From: Rhodospirillaceae bacterium
GTDB lineage: Bacteria > Pseudomonadota > Alphaproteobacteria > Rhodospirillales > Rhodospirillaceae
Assembly: GCA_009694245.1 (NCBI GenBank)
Contig: SHVO01000018.1
Span: 1-33,542, forward strand
DNA length: 33,542 nt
Direction: 5' to 3'
This document shows, piece after piece, positions 25,213-33,542 of the stretch (its first letter is position 1; each line of letters starts with the position of its first letter). The notes beneath the pieces were generated by a model that saw only the letters and a program-made list of their open reading frames with translations, was not told the DNA's origin and searched no databases. The translations under genes and the position numbers were made by a program.

Positions 25213-25835
25213 GACTTTGGCCGGCGGTGGTTTGGTCGGCAGTTAGGGCAGATGCCGCCGATCTCGACGAGCTGGCTATCGATCGTAAAGCCGCGTTCGG
25301 TCACGGCTTGGTCCAGCGCCCGATTGAGGGCCGCGCTCTTAAGCTCGGCGGTCGTGCCGCACCTCCTACAGATCAGAAATTGAGCGGCGTGCGGGTCCTC
25401 GCCCAGGTGGGCGCAGCCGATGTAGGCGTTCAGGCTGGCCAGGCGGTGGATCAGGCCGTTGTCCATGAGGAATTCGAGGGCGCGGTAGACTGCCATCGGC
25501 GCGTGGCGCCCGCCGCGCGCGGTCAACGCGCGCGAATTTTGAGATGGCGGCCCGCCGCGTGCGGTCAACGCGCGCGAATTTTGAGATGGTGGCCTGTCGC
25601 CGCCGCCGGCATTGAGTTGCGCGAGAATTTCGTAGGCGCCGACCGGCACATGACTTTGCCAGACCGTCTCCAGGACTTGGCGGCGGATTTCGGTCAGACG
25701 GGTTCCGCGCGCGGCACAGACGGCCTCGGCTTTACCCAGCGCCTCGGCGGCGCAGCGCGCATGATTGTGCCCCGGCTTGGGGAAAGCCGGCGGCGCGGTC
25801 GCGGTCGTGCGTCGGGACGGGGTGCGCTCGGTCAT
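25209..25835 (-). CDS. zur: Zinc uptake regulator Zur (Fur family) with inserted repeat
   Basis: A 208-residue Fur-family repressor that, with zinc bound, shuts off zinc uptake. The winged-helix domain includes GTRLTEIRRQVLETVWQSHVPVGAYEILAQLNAGGG and the recognition region APMAVYRALEFLMDNGLIHRL. Metal-site candidates are C141/H143, H149, the structural C156-x-x-C159 and C196-x-x-C199. Between residues 81 and 110 is a 28-residue insertion, two copies of PPSQNSRALTARGG, encoded by two 42-bp tandem repeats. Without it the sequence rejoins as AGGGDR-RHAPMAVYRAL, like normal relatives. The gene overlaps znuC by 4 nt and diverges from znuA across a Zur-type operator, so it probably represses itself. 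Confidence 0.92.
   Translation of the reverse strand: MTERTPSRRTTATAPPAFPKPGHNHARCAAEALGKAEAVCAARGTRLTEIRRQVLETVWQSHVPVGAYEILAQLNAGGGDRPPSQNSRALTARGGPPSQNSRALTARGGRHAPMAVYRALEFLMDNGLIHRLASLNAYIGCAHLGEDPHAAQFLICRRCGTTAELKSAALNRALDQAVTERGFTIDSQLVEIGGICPNCRPNHRRPKS
25509..25592. repeat. Two tandem 42-bp palindrome-bearing repeats inside zur
   Basis: Copies at 25509-25550 and 25551-25592 are identical at 40 of 42 positions; both differences are C/T (unit positions 10 and 40). Each is exactly 14 codons in the zur frame (codons 96-109 and 82-95). Each unit holds a CG-rich hairpin, CGCGCGCG-GTCAA-CGCGCGCG in the first copy (25514-25521 with 25527-25534), followed by GAATTTTGAGATGG. I see no third full copy in the window. 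Confidence 0.9.
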
Positions 25836-25854
25836 GGGCCTTCGCGGGCTTGTA

Positions 25855-25873
25855 AATGTTATAACATAACATT
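25855..25873. promoter_or_regulatory. Zur box (operator) between zur and znuA
   Basis: AATGTTATAACATAACATT is an 8-3-8 perfect dyad: AATGTTAT, spacer AAC, ATAACATT. It matches the AATGTTATA/TATAACATT form of alphaproteobacterial Zur boxes. It sits 19 nt from the zur start and 47 nt from the znuA start, so one site can control both directions. Confidence 0.8.
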
Positions 25874-25920
25874 ATACCAGCCGGCAGGCGTGCTCAAGCG
25901 AAGGTTTCGGGAGGTGGACC

Positions 25921-26877
25921 ATGAACGGCCGGTTGAAATGCCTCGGCACGCTCTTGCTCGCAATCGCCCTGGTGCCGGCCCTCGAAGCGCAGGCCGTGGC
26001 GCCCCTGGCCGCGACGCCCCGGGTCGTGGTCTCGATCAAGCCGCTCCACTCGCTCGCGGCCGGGGTGATGGCCGGTGTGGCCGAGCCCGAGGTTCTGATT
26101 AAGGGCGGCGGCTCGCTCCATGGCTACGCTCTGCGTCCATCCGAAGCGCGCGCATTGAGCCGGGCGGATCTGGTCTTCTGGGTTGGACCGGTGCTCGAGA
26201 CCTTTATGGAAAGGCCGCTGGCCGCACTTGCGGGAAAGGCCCGCGTCGTTGCCATGATCGCCATGCCGGGAGTCAAGGTCCAGCCGTCGCGGGAGGGCGG
26301 CCTCTGGGAGGACGGCCTCCGGAAAGACGCGGGCGAGCCGTTGCGCCATGGCGACGGCGTCGACGGTCACATTTGGCTCGACCCCGGCAACGCCGCGGCC
26401 ATCGTCGCCGGAATGGCTGAGGCCTTGGGCGCCTTCGATCAGTCCAACGCGGGACGTTATCGAGAAAACGCCGCGGCGATGCAGGCGAAGCTCAGCGCAC
26501 TTGATGGCGAACTCAGGGCCAAACTTGCGCGGGTGAAGGAAAAACCCTTCGTCGTTTTTCACGATGCTTACCAATATTTCGAAGCGAGCTACGGCCTGCG
26601 CGCCGTCGGGTCTATCACCCTGAGTCCGGACAGGGCACCCGGTGCGGGGCGGGTCGCCGAAGTCAAAAGGAAGATCGCCGGCTTGGGGCCCGTATGCGTT
26701 TTTTCCGAACCTCAATTCCAGCCGAGGATTGTTGAAATGCTGATCCGTGGCACCGCGGCAAAAACCGGGATGCTCGATCCCGAAGGCACGACGATTGGCC
26801 CCGGAGCGGAATTGTACTTCGACGTCGCGCGGGGCCTGGCCGCCAGTCTGGTCGCGTGTTTGACGGCCGGGCCTTAG
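25921..26877 (+). CDS. znuA: Periplasmic zinc-binding protein ZnuA
   Basis: A 318-residue zinc-binding subunit of ZnuABC. Residues 1-25 form a Sec signal (LGTLLLAIALVPALEAQA). Likely zinc ligands are H43 (KPLHSLAA), H67 (GSLHGYALRP), H150 (DGHIWLDPGN) and H214 (VFHDAYQYFE), all in the family's positions. The loop between H67 and H150, which in many ZnuA proteins is long and His/Asp-rich, here has only one His at about 143. GGGAGG lies upstream of ATG 25921. It is transcribed away from zur-znuC-znuB, with a shared Zur box between. Confidence 0.93.
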   Translation: MNGRLKCLGTLLLAIALVPALEAQAVAPLAATPRVVVSIKPLHSLAAGVMAGVAEPEVLIKGGGSLHGYALRPSEARALSRADLVFWVGPVLETFMERPLAALAGKARVVAMIAMPGVKVQPSREGGLWEDGLRKDAGEPLRHGDGVDGHIWLDPGNAAAIVAGMAEALGAFDQSNAGRYRENAAAMQAKLSALDGELRAKLARVKEKPFVVFHDAYQYFEASYGLRAVGSITLSPDRAPGAGRVAEVKRKIAGLGPVCVFSEPQFQPRIVEMLIRGTAAKTGMLDPEGTTIGPGAELYFDVARGLAASLVACLTAGP

Positions 26878-26884
26878 CGATCCT

Positions 26885-27619
26885 TCAGATTTTCATCGGC
26901 TGCCCGCCGTGCACGACGTTGCTGACCTTGCCGGGCTCAAGGCGGAAGCTGCGGCCAAAGCGCGTGAGCGTCAGCGCATGCTCGGGTCCTTCGCCAACGG
27001 CGCGAAGGCGGCGCGCGAACTCGTTGGGCGTCGCGTCCTCGGGCAAGCGGCAGGGCGCGTCAAAATCCTTGCGCCGCCGCCGCGGTCCTTGCCACGTCTG
27101 GTCGATAACGGGAAGCGGCCTGGTTACGTCGGCGAGCTGGGGCGCGAGGCGCTTCATCAGCCTGATGAGCGCCGCGAAGGTCGCGGTATCGAGGGCGAGG
27201 CGGTCCCAGGCCGGGTCGATGGCCAAGTCCTAGAAAGCCACGATCGGTCCGCTATCGACTTCCGGTTTCATTTCATGAAGCGTGACGCCGAACCGTGTGG
27301 CGCCGTCGTAGAGCGCGAAGACCGAGGGGAAAATCCCCGGGTAGGCGGGCGGCCCAGGATGAAAATTGTAAGCCGTGCCCGACAGGCGGGCGAGGACAGC
27401 CGCCGGCACGATGACGCCCGACCCGAACGAGATCAGTCGCGTGGTTTTCGAACTGTTGGCGAGCGCGTCTTCCAATTCGGACAAGGTCACGACCAAGGCC
27501 ACGTCCACGTCCCTGGGCACGTTCCCGGGCGGCGTCAGGCCTCGAAACGCCTGCGTGATCGCGGCGAAAAAATCCTTTTGGGAGAGCAGAATCAGGCGGG
27601 CCAAAGCATGTCCATTCAA
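26885..27619 (-). pseudogene. Formyltransferase-like gene interrupted by one in-frame TAG
   Basis: From a TTG at 27619 the frame encodes a formyltransferase-family N-terminal domain: LILLSQKDFFAAI, ISFGSGVIVPAAVL, the active-site NFHPGPPAYPG (N85, H87) and GVTLHEMKPEVDSGPIV with D122, like the methionyl-tRNA or sugar formyltransferase fold. Codon 130 (27232-27230) is TAG. The same frame then continues open for 113 more codons to 26885 with sequence that fits the family's C-terminal part (helical segment ALIRLMKRLAPQL, then PCRLPEDATPNEFARRLRA). Total would be about 244 residues. Most likely a recent nonsense mutation; readthrough or sequencing error are possible. It converges with znuA and diverges from the SUF operon. 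Confidence 0.7.
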
Positions 27620-27671
27620 GTGTTTGCCACTTGAAACTTACTAGCCCACGCCCTATTACACTCGGGTTAAC

Positions 27672-27715
27672 AGGACCTATTTAGTCCTAGATCTGCTATG
27701 GTCCGGCGATGGACC
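27672..27715 (+). promoter_or_regulatory. Candidate promoter/operator of the SUF operon
   Basis: An AGGAC-(7 nt)-GTCCT dyad (27672-27688) is followed by an extended -10-like TGCTATGGT (27694-27702) and a second dyad GGTCC-(6 nt)-GGACC (27700-27715). Both lie within 62 nt of the first gene of the operon, an Rrf2 regulator, and the first dyad overlaps where a -35 would sit. Autoregulation by the Rrf2 protein is a reasonable inference, but no known consensus was matched. Confidence 0.45.
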
Positions 27716-27733
27716 GGAAAATAGTGTAAAAAC

Positions 27734-28219
27734 ATGTTTAAAGTCAATAAGTTAACTGACTACGCCACGGTCGTGCTGATCGAGATCGCGCGCGGCACTG
27801 TCGTCCGCTCCAGCCAGCATCTTTCCGAACGCACCGGGATTCCGCTGCCGACGGTGGCTAAGATCATGAAAAATTTGAATAAAGCTGGCCTGGTCTGCTC
27901 GCAGCGGGGCGCCGGCGGCGGCTATGCCCTCGGCCGCAAGCCCGCCGATATCTCGATCGCCGATGTCATCCAGGCGGTCGAAGGCCCGATCGCGCTGACC
28001 GCTTGCGCTGACACCTCCGACGAGCACTGCGGCATTGAATTGGTCTGTCCGGTCCAAGGCAAATGGAACCGCGTCAACACGGCGGTCAGGGCCGCGCTGG
28101 CCGAGGTCACGCTCGCCGACATGGCCGAAGAGGTCGCTGCCTTTGGACTTCATCCGCGCCGCGTGGCGAGCCAAGCCGCGCCCTTTGACACCGCCGCCGT
28201 TGAAGCTGGCGTGAAGTAG
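27734..28219 (+). CDS. Rrf2-family Fe-S cluster regulator of the SUF operon (IscR/SufR-like)
   Basis: A 161-residue transcription factor. The winged helix opens MFKVNKLTDYATVVLIEIAR, with SERTGIPLPTVAKIMKNLNKAGLVCSQRGAGGGYALGR as helix-turn-helix and wing. Three cysteines C91, C99 and C105 (ACADTSDEHCG, VCPVQG) are placed like the cluster ligands of IscR-type sensors. It matches the SUF-operon regulators of alphaproteobacteria. The sufB gene starts 9 nt after its stop. By family, apo and holo forms bind DNA differently and adjust SUF expression to cluster demand; the exact mode is inferred. GGAAAA about 13 nt upstream is a weak ribosome site. Confidence 0.92.
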   Translation: MFKVNKLTDYATVVLIEIARGTVVRSSQHLSERTGIPLPTVAKIMKNLNKAGLVCSQRGAGGGYALGRKPADISIADVIQAVEGPIALTACADTSDEHCGIELVCPVQGKWNRVNTAVRAALAEVTLADMAEEVAAFGLHPRRVASQAAPFDTAAVEAGVK

Positions 28220-28228
28220 GAACGCGTC

Positions 28229-29683
<1,455 letters not shown>

Positions 29684-29706
29684 CGGCGCTTAGGAAGGGC
29701 TGTTTA

Positions 29707-30462
29707 ATGGCACTACTTGAGATCAAGAACCTCCATGCTTCCGTCGCGGGAAAGGCAATCCTGAAAGGGATCACGCTCGCTCTGGAACCGGGAACCGTGC
29801 ACGCCATCATGGGTCCCAACGGCACGGGCAAGAGCACGCTTTCCAATGTCATCGCCGGCCGCGAAGGTTACGACGTGACCGAAGGCGAGGTCTTGCTTGA
29901 CGGCAAAAATGTCCTGGCCATGAGCGCCGATGAGCGGGCGCGGGCCGGCATTTTTCTCGCATTCCAGTATCCGGTGGAAATTCCCGGGGTCACGACCTCG
30001 GCTTTTCTCAAGACCGCGCTCAACGCCAAGCGCCGCGCCGAAGGCAAGACCGAGGTCGACGCCATGGAATTTCTCAAGCTTGTGAAAGCCAAGACCGCGG
30101 CACTCGGCATGCCTTACGACATGATCAAGCGGGCACTCAATGTCGGTTTTTCAGGCGGTGAGAAGAAGCGGGCGGAAGTCCTGCAGATGACCCTTTTAGA
30201 GCCGCGTCTCGCGATTCTCGATGAAACCGATTCTGGGTTGGATATCGATGCCCTGAAAGTGGTGTCCGAAGGCGTCAACAGCTTGCGCGCCCCGGACCGC
30301 GCGTTTCTGGTCATCACCCACTATCAACGCCTGCTCGACTATATCGTGCCTGACCATGTGCACGTTTTGGCCCATGGTCGCATCGCCGCCAGCGGCGGCA
30401 AGGAACTGGCGGTGGAACTCGAGGCCGAGGGCTATGCCAAGTATCTAGACGCGGCGGCCTGA
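29707..30462 (+). CDS. sufC: Fe-S cluster assembly ATPase SufC
   Basis: The ABC-type ATPase (251 residues) drives conformational change of the SufBCD scaffold. Starting at ATG 29707 ([16 protein letters not shown]), preceded by AGGAAGGG, it has Walker [10 protein letters not shown], the SufC-typical [12 protein letters not shown], signature [14 protein letters not shown], Walker [13 protein letters not shown] and a switch histidine in [12 protein letters not shown]. The DETDSGLD form (E in place of the plain LDEP) is the SufC hallmark. The frame is open upstream into sufB, but no sensible start exists there. sufD follows after 13 nt. Confidence 0.97.
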   Translation: MALLEIKNLHASVAGKAILKGITLALEPGTVHAIMGPNGTGKSTLSNVIAGREGYDVTEGEVLLDGKNVLAMSADERARAGIFLAFQYPVEIPGVTTSAFLKTALNAKRRAEGKTEVDAMEFLKLVKAKTAALGMPYDMIKRALNVGFSGGEKKRAEVLQMTLLEPRLAILDETDSGLDIDALKVVSEGVNSLRAPDRAFLVITHYQRLLDYIVPDHVHVLAHGRIAASGGKELAVELEAEGYAKYLDAAA

Positions 30463-30475
30463 ACCCGGTTTATCC

Positions 30476-31711
30476 ATGAAGCCTTCGGAAATCATCGATC
30501 ACCCCTTCGGCAGCGCCTATGCCATGCGTTTGGGCGCCAAGGCGCCGTGGCTCGGACATCTGCCCGGTCCGAAGACGGAAGCCTGGCGCTTCACGCCGCT
30601 CAGGACTCTGGCCAGCACGCCGTTTGTGCCCGCGAGCGCGTCCAACGATGTCGATGTGACCGAGCTACCGCGCGGCCTGCCGCTGATAGCGGGCGCGGCC
30701 CGGCTGGTGCTGGTCAACGGCGCCTACCGCGCGGACCTTTCCGACCGCGAATTCGGCCAGGGTTTGACCGTCTCCACGGCCCAGGAGTTCGCATCATCGG
30801 CGCGCTCGCCGCTCGCGCTGCTCAATGCCGCCTACGCCGCCGCCGGAATTTCGATCGATGCGGCTGGGGCCGGGCTTCGGCCGATCCACCTCATCTCAAT
30901 CGGCGCGGCCGGGGCCGAACCCTTGGCCTTTCACCCACGCCTGCGGATCACGGTTGCGCCTGCTGCGTCGCTGACCATCATCGAGTCCCATGTCGGCCTG
31001 CCCGGTCAGACTTATTTCTCCAATCCGGTGACCGAGATTGTGCTGGCGGAAAAGGCGAGCCTCAGGCGCTACGTCAGCGTCGCAGAGGACTCCGAGGCTT
31101 TTCACCTCGCGACGACCACCATATCGATCGCGGCCGGCGGCTCGCTTGAGGCTTTCCACCTTGGTCTCGGCGGCGCCTTGGTCCGCCAGGAAATCAGCGT
31201 CAGATTCGAAGGGCGCGGCGCGGCGGCGCGGCTCAATGGCGCCTATGCGCTGAGCGGGCGCGCGCATCACGATTTTACCACGGTCATGGATCACAACGTG
31301 CCGGACTGCCATTCGTCGCAAGTCTTCAAGGGCGTTGCCGACGGCGACTCTCACGGCGTCTTCCAGGGTCGCATCCATGTGGCGAGAGATTCCCAGAGGT
31401 CCGACGCCCGCCAACTGCACAAGGCGCTGTTCCTCTCGCGCGGCCCACAGATCGATTGCAAGCCGGAGCTGGAGATTTATGCCGACGATGTGCAGTGCGC
31501 CCATGGCGCCGCGACCGGCGAGATTGATCACGATCACCTGTTTTACCTGATGTCGCGCGGTATCGACCCGGCGACGGCGCGGAGCCTCTTGGTCGAGGGC
31601 TTCCTGACCGAGGCCGTGATTGAGGTCAGCGTGCCTGATGTCCAGGCGCATTTCATCGATGCCATCAGGACATGGCTTAAATCACGCGAGATCGCGCGGG
31701 GGCGGCCGTGA
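30476..31711 (+). CDS. sufD: Fe-S cluster assembly protein SufD
   Basis: A 411-residue SufB paralogue that completes the SufBC2D scaffold. Recognisable regions are PKTEAWRFTPLRTL at about 32-45, the Ser/Ala-rich beta-helix core, HDFTTVMDHNVPDCHSSQVFKGV, GRIHVARDSQRSDARQLHKALFLS, and the conserved PELEIYADDVQCAHGAATGEID with C341 and H343 (H343 corresponds to the E. coli SufD histidine at the SufB-SufD interface). It ends LFYLMSRGIDPATARSLLVEGFL, as usual. The stop overlaps the sufS GTG by 4 nt. Confidence 0.96.
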   Translation: MKPSEIIDHPFGSAYAMRLGAKAPWLGHLPGPKTEAWRFTPLRTLASTPFVPASASNDVDVTELPRGLPLIAGAARLVLVNGAYRADLSDREFGQGLTVSTAQEFASSARSPLALLNAAYAAAGISIDAAGAGLRPIHLISIGAAGAEPLAFHPRLRITVAPAASLTIIESHVGLPGQTYFSNPVTEIVLAEKASLRRYVSVAEDSEAFHLATTTISIAAGGSLEAFHLGLGGALVRQEISVRFEGRGAAARLNGAYALSGRAHHDFTTVMDHNVPDCHSSQVFKGVADGDSHGVFQGRIHVARDSQRSDARQLHKALFLSRGPQIDCKPELEIYADDVQCAHGAATGEIDHDHLFYLMSRGIDPATARSLLVEGFLTEAVIEVSVPDVQAHFIDAIRTWLKSREIARGRP

Positions 31712-32964
31712 ACAATCCCATGGCGAAATCCGCGCCGGCGCAGCCCGCCTACGATGTGATGAAAGTGCGCCGGGACTTTCCGATCCTCGTGCGCGAGGTC
31801 CGCGGCAAGCCGCTGGTTTACCTCGACAGCGCGGCCTCGGCCCAGAAGCCGCGCCAAGTGATCGATGCCGTTGCCGGGGTCTATGGCCACGAGTATGCCA
31901 ATGTCCATCGCGGCACCTATTACCTGAGCGAAATCGCGACCGCGGCCTATGAAGCCGCGCGTGGAAGAGTGGCGGCATTCCTGAACGCGCCAAGCGTCAA
32001 GGAAATTGTCTTCACCAAGGGTGCGACCGAGGCCATTAACCTGGTGGCGGCGACCTGGGGCCGGCGGTTTGTTCAAGCTGGCGACGAGATCGTCCTGACC
32101 GAACTCGAACACCACTCCAATATTGTCCCCTGGCAATTGTTGCGCGAGGCGACCGGCTGCGTGCTCAGGATTGTGCCGGTGGCCCCGGACGGAAGCGTCG
32201 ATATCGGCGCGTTCGCGAAGGTCATCGGCCCAAAGACCAAGCTGGTGGCGGTCGCGCACGTCTCGAACGTCCTCGGCACGATCCTGCCGGTACGCCAGAT
32301 CGCGGAGCTGGCCCATGCCGCGGGCGCCAAGGTACTGCTCGACGGCTGCCAAGGCATTGTCCATGAACACGTCGACGTGCAGGCGCTCGGCTGTGACTTT
32401 TATGTATTCTCCGGCCACAAACTCTACGGTCCTACGGGCATCGGCGTCTTGTGGGCAAGGGCGGAACTGCTTGAGGCCATGCCGCCCTACCAGGGCGGCG
32501 GCGACATGATCGATACCGTGACCTTCGCCAAGACGACCTGGGCGCCGCCGCCGGCGAAGTTCGAGGCCGGCACGCCGCCGATCGCCGAAGCCATCGGCTT
32601 GGGCGCGGCCGTCGACTACTTGAATTCATTGGACCGGACCCTGGTGGCCGCCCATGAGGACGCGCTGTTGCGCTACGCCATGACCGCTCTGGCCCAGGTG
32701 CCCGGCGTGCGCCTTATCGGCACGGCGCGGGCCAAGACCGCCGTGCAATCCTTTGTCATGGCAGGCGCGCATCCCCACGATCTTGCGACCGTGCTCGACC
32801 GTTCGGGCGTTTGTGTGAGGGCGGGGCATCATTGCGCTCAGCCGCTGATGGATGCGCTCGGCGTAGCTGCGACCACACGCGCGTCGTTCGCGCTCTACAA
32901 CACCATGGCCGAAGTCGATGCCCTCGTAACCGCCTTGCGGCGGGCCCAGGAAATTTTGCTATGA
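31708..32964 (+). CDS. sufS: Cysteine desulfurase SufS
   Basis: The group II cysteine desulfurase (418 residues) takes sulfur from cysteine and passes it to SufU. It has YLDSAASAQKPRQVIDA near the N terminus, TKGATEAINLVAATWG, LEHHSNIVPWQ, the PLP lysine K238 in FSGHKLYGPTG, and the persulfide cysteine C376 in RAGHHCAQPL. The first start is GTG 31708, overlapping the sufD stop as GTGA; an ATG at 31720 would remove four residues. Its stop overlaps the sufU ATG by 4 nt, so the last three genes are translationally coupled. Confidence 0.96.
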   Translation: MNNPMAKSAPAQPAYDVMKVRRDFPILVREVRGKPLVYLDSAASAQKPRQVIDAVAGVYGHEYANVHRGTYYLSEIATAAYEAARGRVAAFLNAPSVKEIVFTKGATEAINLVAATWGRRFVQAGDEIVLTELEHHSNIVPWQLLREATGCVLRIVPVAPDGSVDIGAFAKVIGPKTKLVAVAHVSNVLGTILPVRQIAELAHAAGAKVLLDGCQGIVHEHVDVQALGCDFYVFSGHKLYGPTGIGVLWARAELLEAMPPYQGGGDMIDTVTFAKTTWAPPPAKFEAGTPPIAEAIGLGAAVDYLNSLDRTLVAAHEDALLRYAMTALAQVPGVRLIGTARAKTAVQSFVMAGAHPHDLATVLDRSGVCVRAGHHCAQPLMDALGVAATTRASFALYNTMAEVDALVTALRRAQEILL

Positions 32965-33461
32965 GCCTCGCCGAACCCCTCAGCGACGATCTGCGCGTGC
33001 TCTATCAGGATCTCATCCTCGATCACGGCAGGAGTCCCAGGAATTTCCGCGTGGTTGAACACCCCACCTGCAAGGCACAGGGGAACAACCCCATGTGTGG
33101 CGACCGCGTCAACGTAACGGCGCGGGTATCTCCGGCGGGCCTCTTGGAAGACATCGCATTCGAAGGCAAAGGCTGCGCGATCTCGATCGCTTCGGCTTCG
33201 ATGATGAGCGAGGCGCTGGCCGGAAAATCCGTGCCAGACGCGCATCTTTTGTATGCCACCGTCCACGCGCTGTGTACGGGCAAGATCGATGCCGACCAGG
33301 CTAAAGCCGCGGTTCCGGCCGCCATGGGCGAAAGCGTCGATAAATTAGCGTCCTTGTCGGGCGTGCGGCAATTCCCGATGCGGGTGAAATGCGCAACCTT
33401 GCCGTGGCACGCCCTGATCTCGTGTCTCGATGGCCAATCCCAGGCGACAACTGAAAAATGA
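32961..33461 (+). CDS. sufU: SUF system sulfur-relay protein SufU (NifU/IscU-like)
   Basis: A 166-residue IscU-fold protein starting at ATG 32961 inside the sufS stop (ATGA). The opening LYQDLILDHGRSPRNF is standard. Zinc ligands by family are C46 and D48 in NPMCGDRV, C72 in GKGCAIS and C144 in RVKCATLPW; the K-C form at 143-144 and extra residues before the last cysteine mark SufU rather than IscU. SufU accepts the persulfide from SufS by zinc-ligand exchange and passes it to the scaffold. It occupies the usual place after sufS. The frame is open back to 32811 within sufS, but that is a shadow. Confidence 0.94.
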   Translation: MSLAEPLSDDLRVLYQDLILDHGRSPRNFRVVEHPTCKAQGNNPMCGDRVNVTARVSPAGLLEDIAFEGKGCAISIASASMMSEALAGKSVPDAHLLYATVHALCTGKIDADQAKAAVPAAMGESVDKLASLSGVRQFPMRVKCATLPWHALISCLDGQSQATTEK

Positions 33462-33512
33462 CCCGGATTTTGTTAGGTAACGCACGATGACACAACGCGA
33501 GAGGACCAGGCC

Positions 33513-33542
33513 ATGATGCCCCCCTATGAAATGCCGGCCGGG
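33513..33542 (+). CDS. Partial CDS, start of the next SUF-operon gene
   Basis: AGAGGA about 8 nt before ATG 33513 (or 33516) begins MMPPYEMPAG, open to the window edge after ten codons. In many alphaproteobacterial SUF operons sufU is followed by a DUF59 protein (SufT-like) and an A-type carrier; this could be the DUF59 gene, but ten residues do not decide it. The gene is cut by the window end. Confidence 0.5.
   Translation, partial: MMPPYEMPAG

Noticed and set aside
25509-25592. Repeat considered as a CRISPR array
   Set aside because: Units are directly adjacent with no spacers, lie inside a coding sequence and keep its frame.
25227-26102. Plus-strand open frame spanning zur and part of znuA
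   Set aside because: It runs antisense through zur and out of frame into znuA and includes the repeat; no domain is visible.
27617-27633. Small hairpin CAAGTG-TTTGC-CACTTG at the start of the broken formyltransferase gene
   Set aside because: Only 6 bp, without T-run or known motif match. It could be chance and overlaps the proposed TTG start.

Overview
The window reads as a stretch of ordinary chromosome from a GC-rich alphaproteobacterium, most like Rhodospirillales or Hyphomicrobiales relatives. The reasons are the sufBCDSU-type SUF operon led by an Rrf2 regulator, a Zur/ZnuABC locus with an AATGTTAT-type Zur box, a SapC-family protein, a heme-dependent N-demethylase (DUF3445) protein, and dispersed inverted repeats of a kind I recall from that class. 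Lineage is inferred from gene content only. I found no tRNA, rRNA, CRISPR array, transposase, prophage or plasmid gene.

Layout. 0-4 kb: rlmJ (23S rRNA methyltransferase) on the minus strand, diverging from a large GH17-GT2 membrane protein likely to make or remodel a beta-glucan. Two strong hairpins follow it. 4.1-6.5 kb (minus): a solute-binding protein and a DUF3445 protein, 14 nt apart. 6.7-8.6 kb: a Tat-exported DUF885 protein with a TTG start. Next comes a 149-bp inverted-repeat element lying exactly between two convergent stop codons, then a GNAT acetyltransferase and a cysteine synthase (minus). 10.5-12.7 kb: an alpha/beta hydrolase and a class V aminotransferase (plus), ended by a two-way terminator. 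That terminator is shared with a 22-residue lysine-rich peptide gene on the minus strand, which lies beside 770 bp with no convincing gene. 13.8-17.7 kb (minus): an AI-2E-family transporter with a small membrane protein, a SapC-family protein, an AlkA-like DNA glycosylase and YaaA. 18.4-22.0 kb (plus): an OmpR-type response regulator, its histidine kinase and an MFS exporter. 22.2-23.5 kb: a small membrane protein, an ECF sigma factor with no visible anti-sigma factor, and a possibly frameshifted short gene.

The right third is metal and Fe-S cluster biology. zur-znuC-znuB (minus) and znuA (plus) diverge from an 85-bp gap holding one 19-bp Zur-type dyad, a layout in which one repressor controls zinc uptake and itself. 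Zur carries an unusual 28-residue in-frame insertion inside its DNA-binding domain, made of two 42-bp palindromic repeat units. Then comes a formyltransferase-like gene broken by a single in-frame TAG. Last is the SUF operon, tightly packed or overlapping: Rrf2 regulator, sufB, sufC, sufD, sufS, sufU and the first ten codons of another gene. These proteins mobilise sulfur (SufS), relay it (SufU) and assemble clusters (SufBCD), and the Rrf2 protein probably senses cluster status.

The most unusual items are the palindromic repeat insertion in Zur, the tiny lysine-rich peptide gene, the amber-interrupted formyltransferase and the 149-bp element. I do not see a clear new multi-gene defence or mobile system here.
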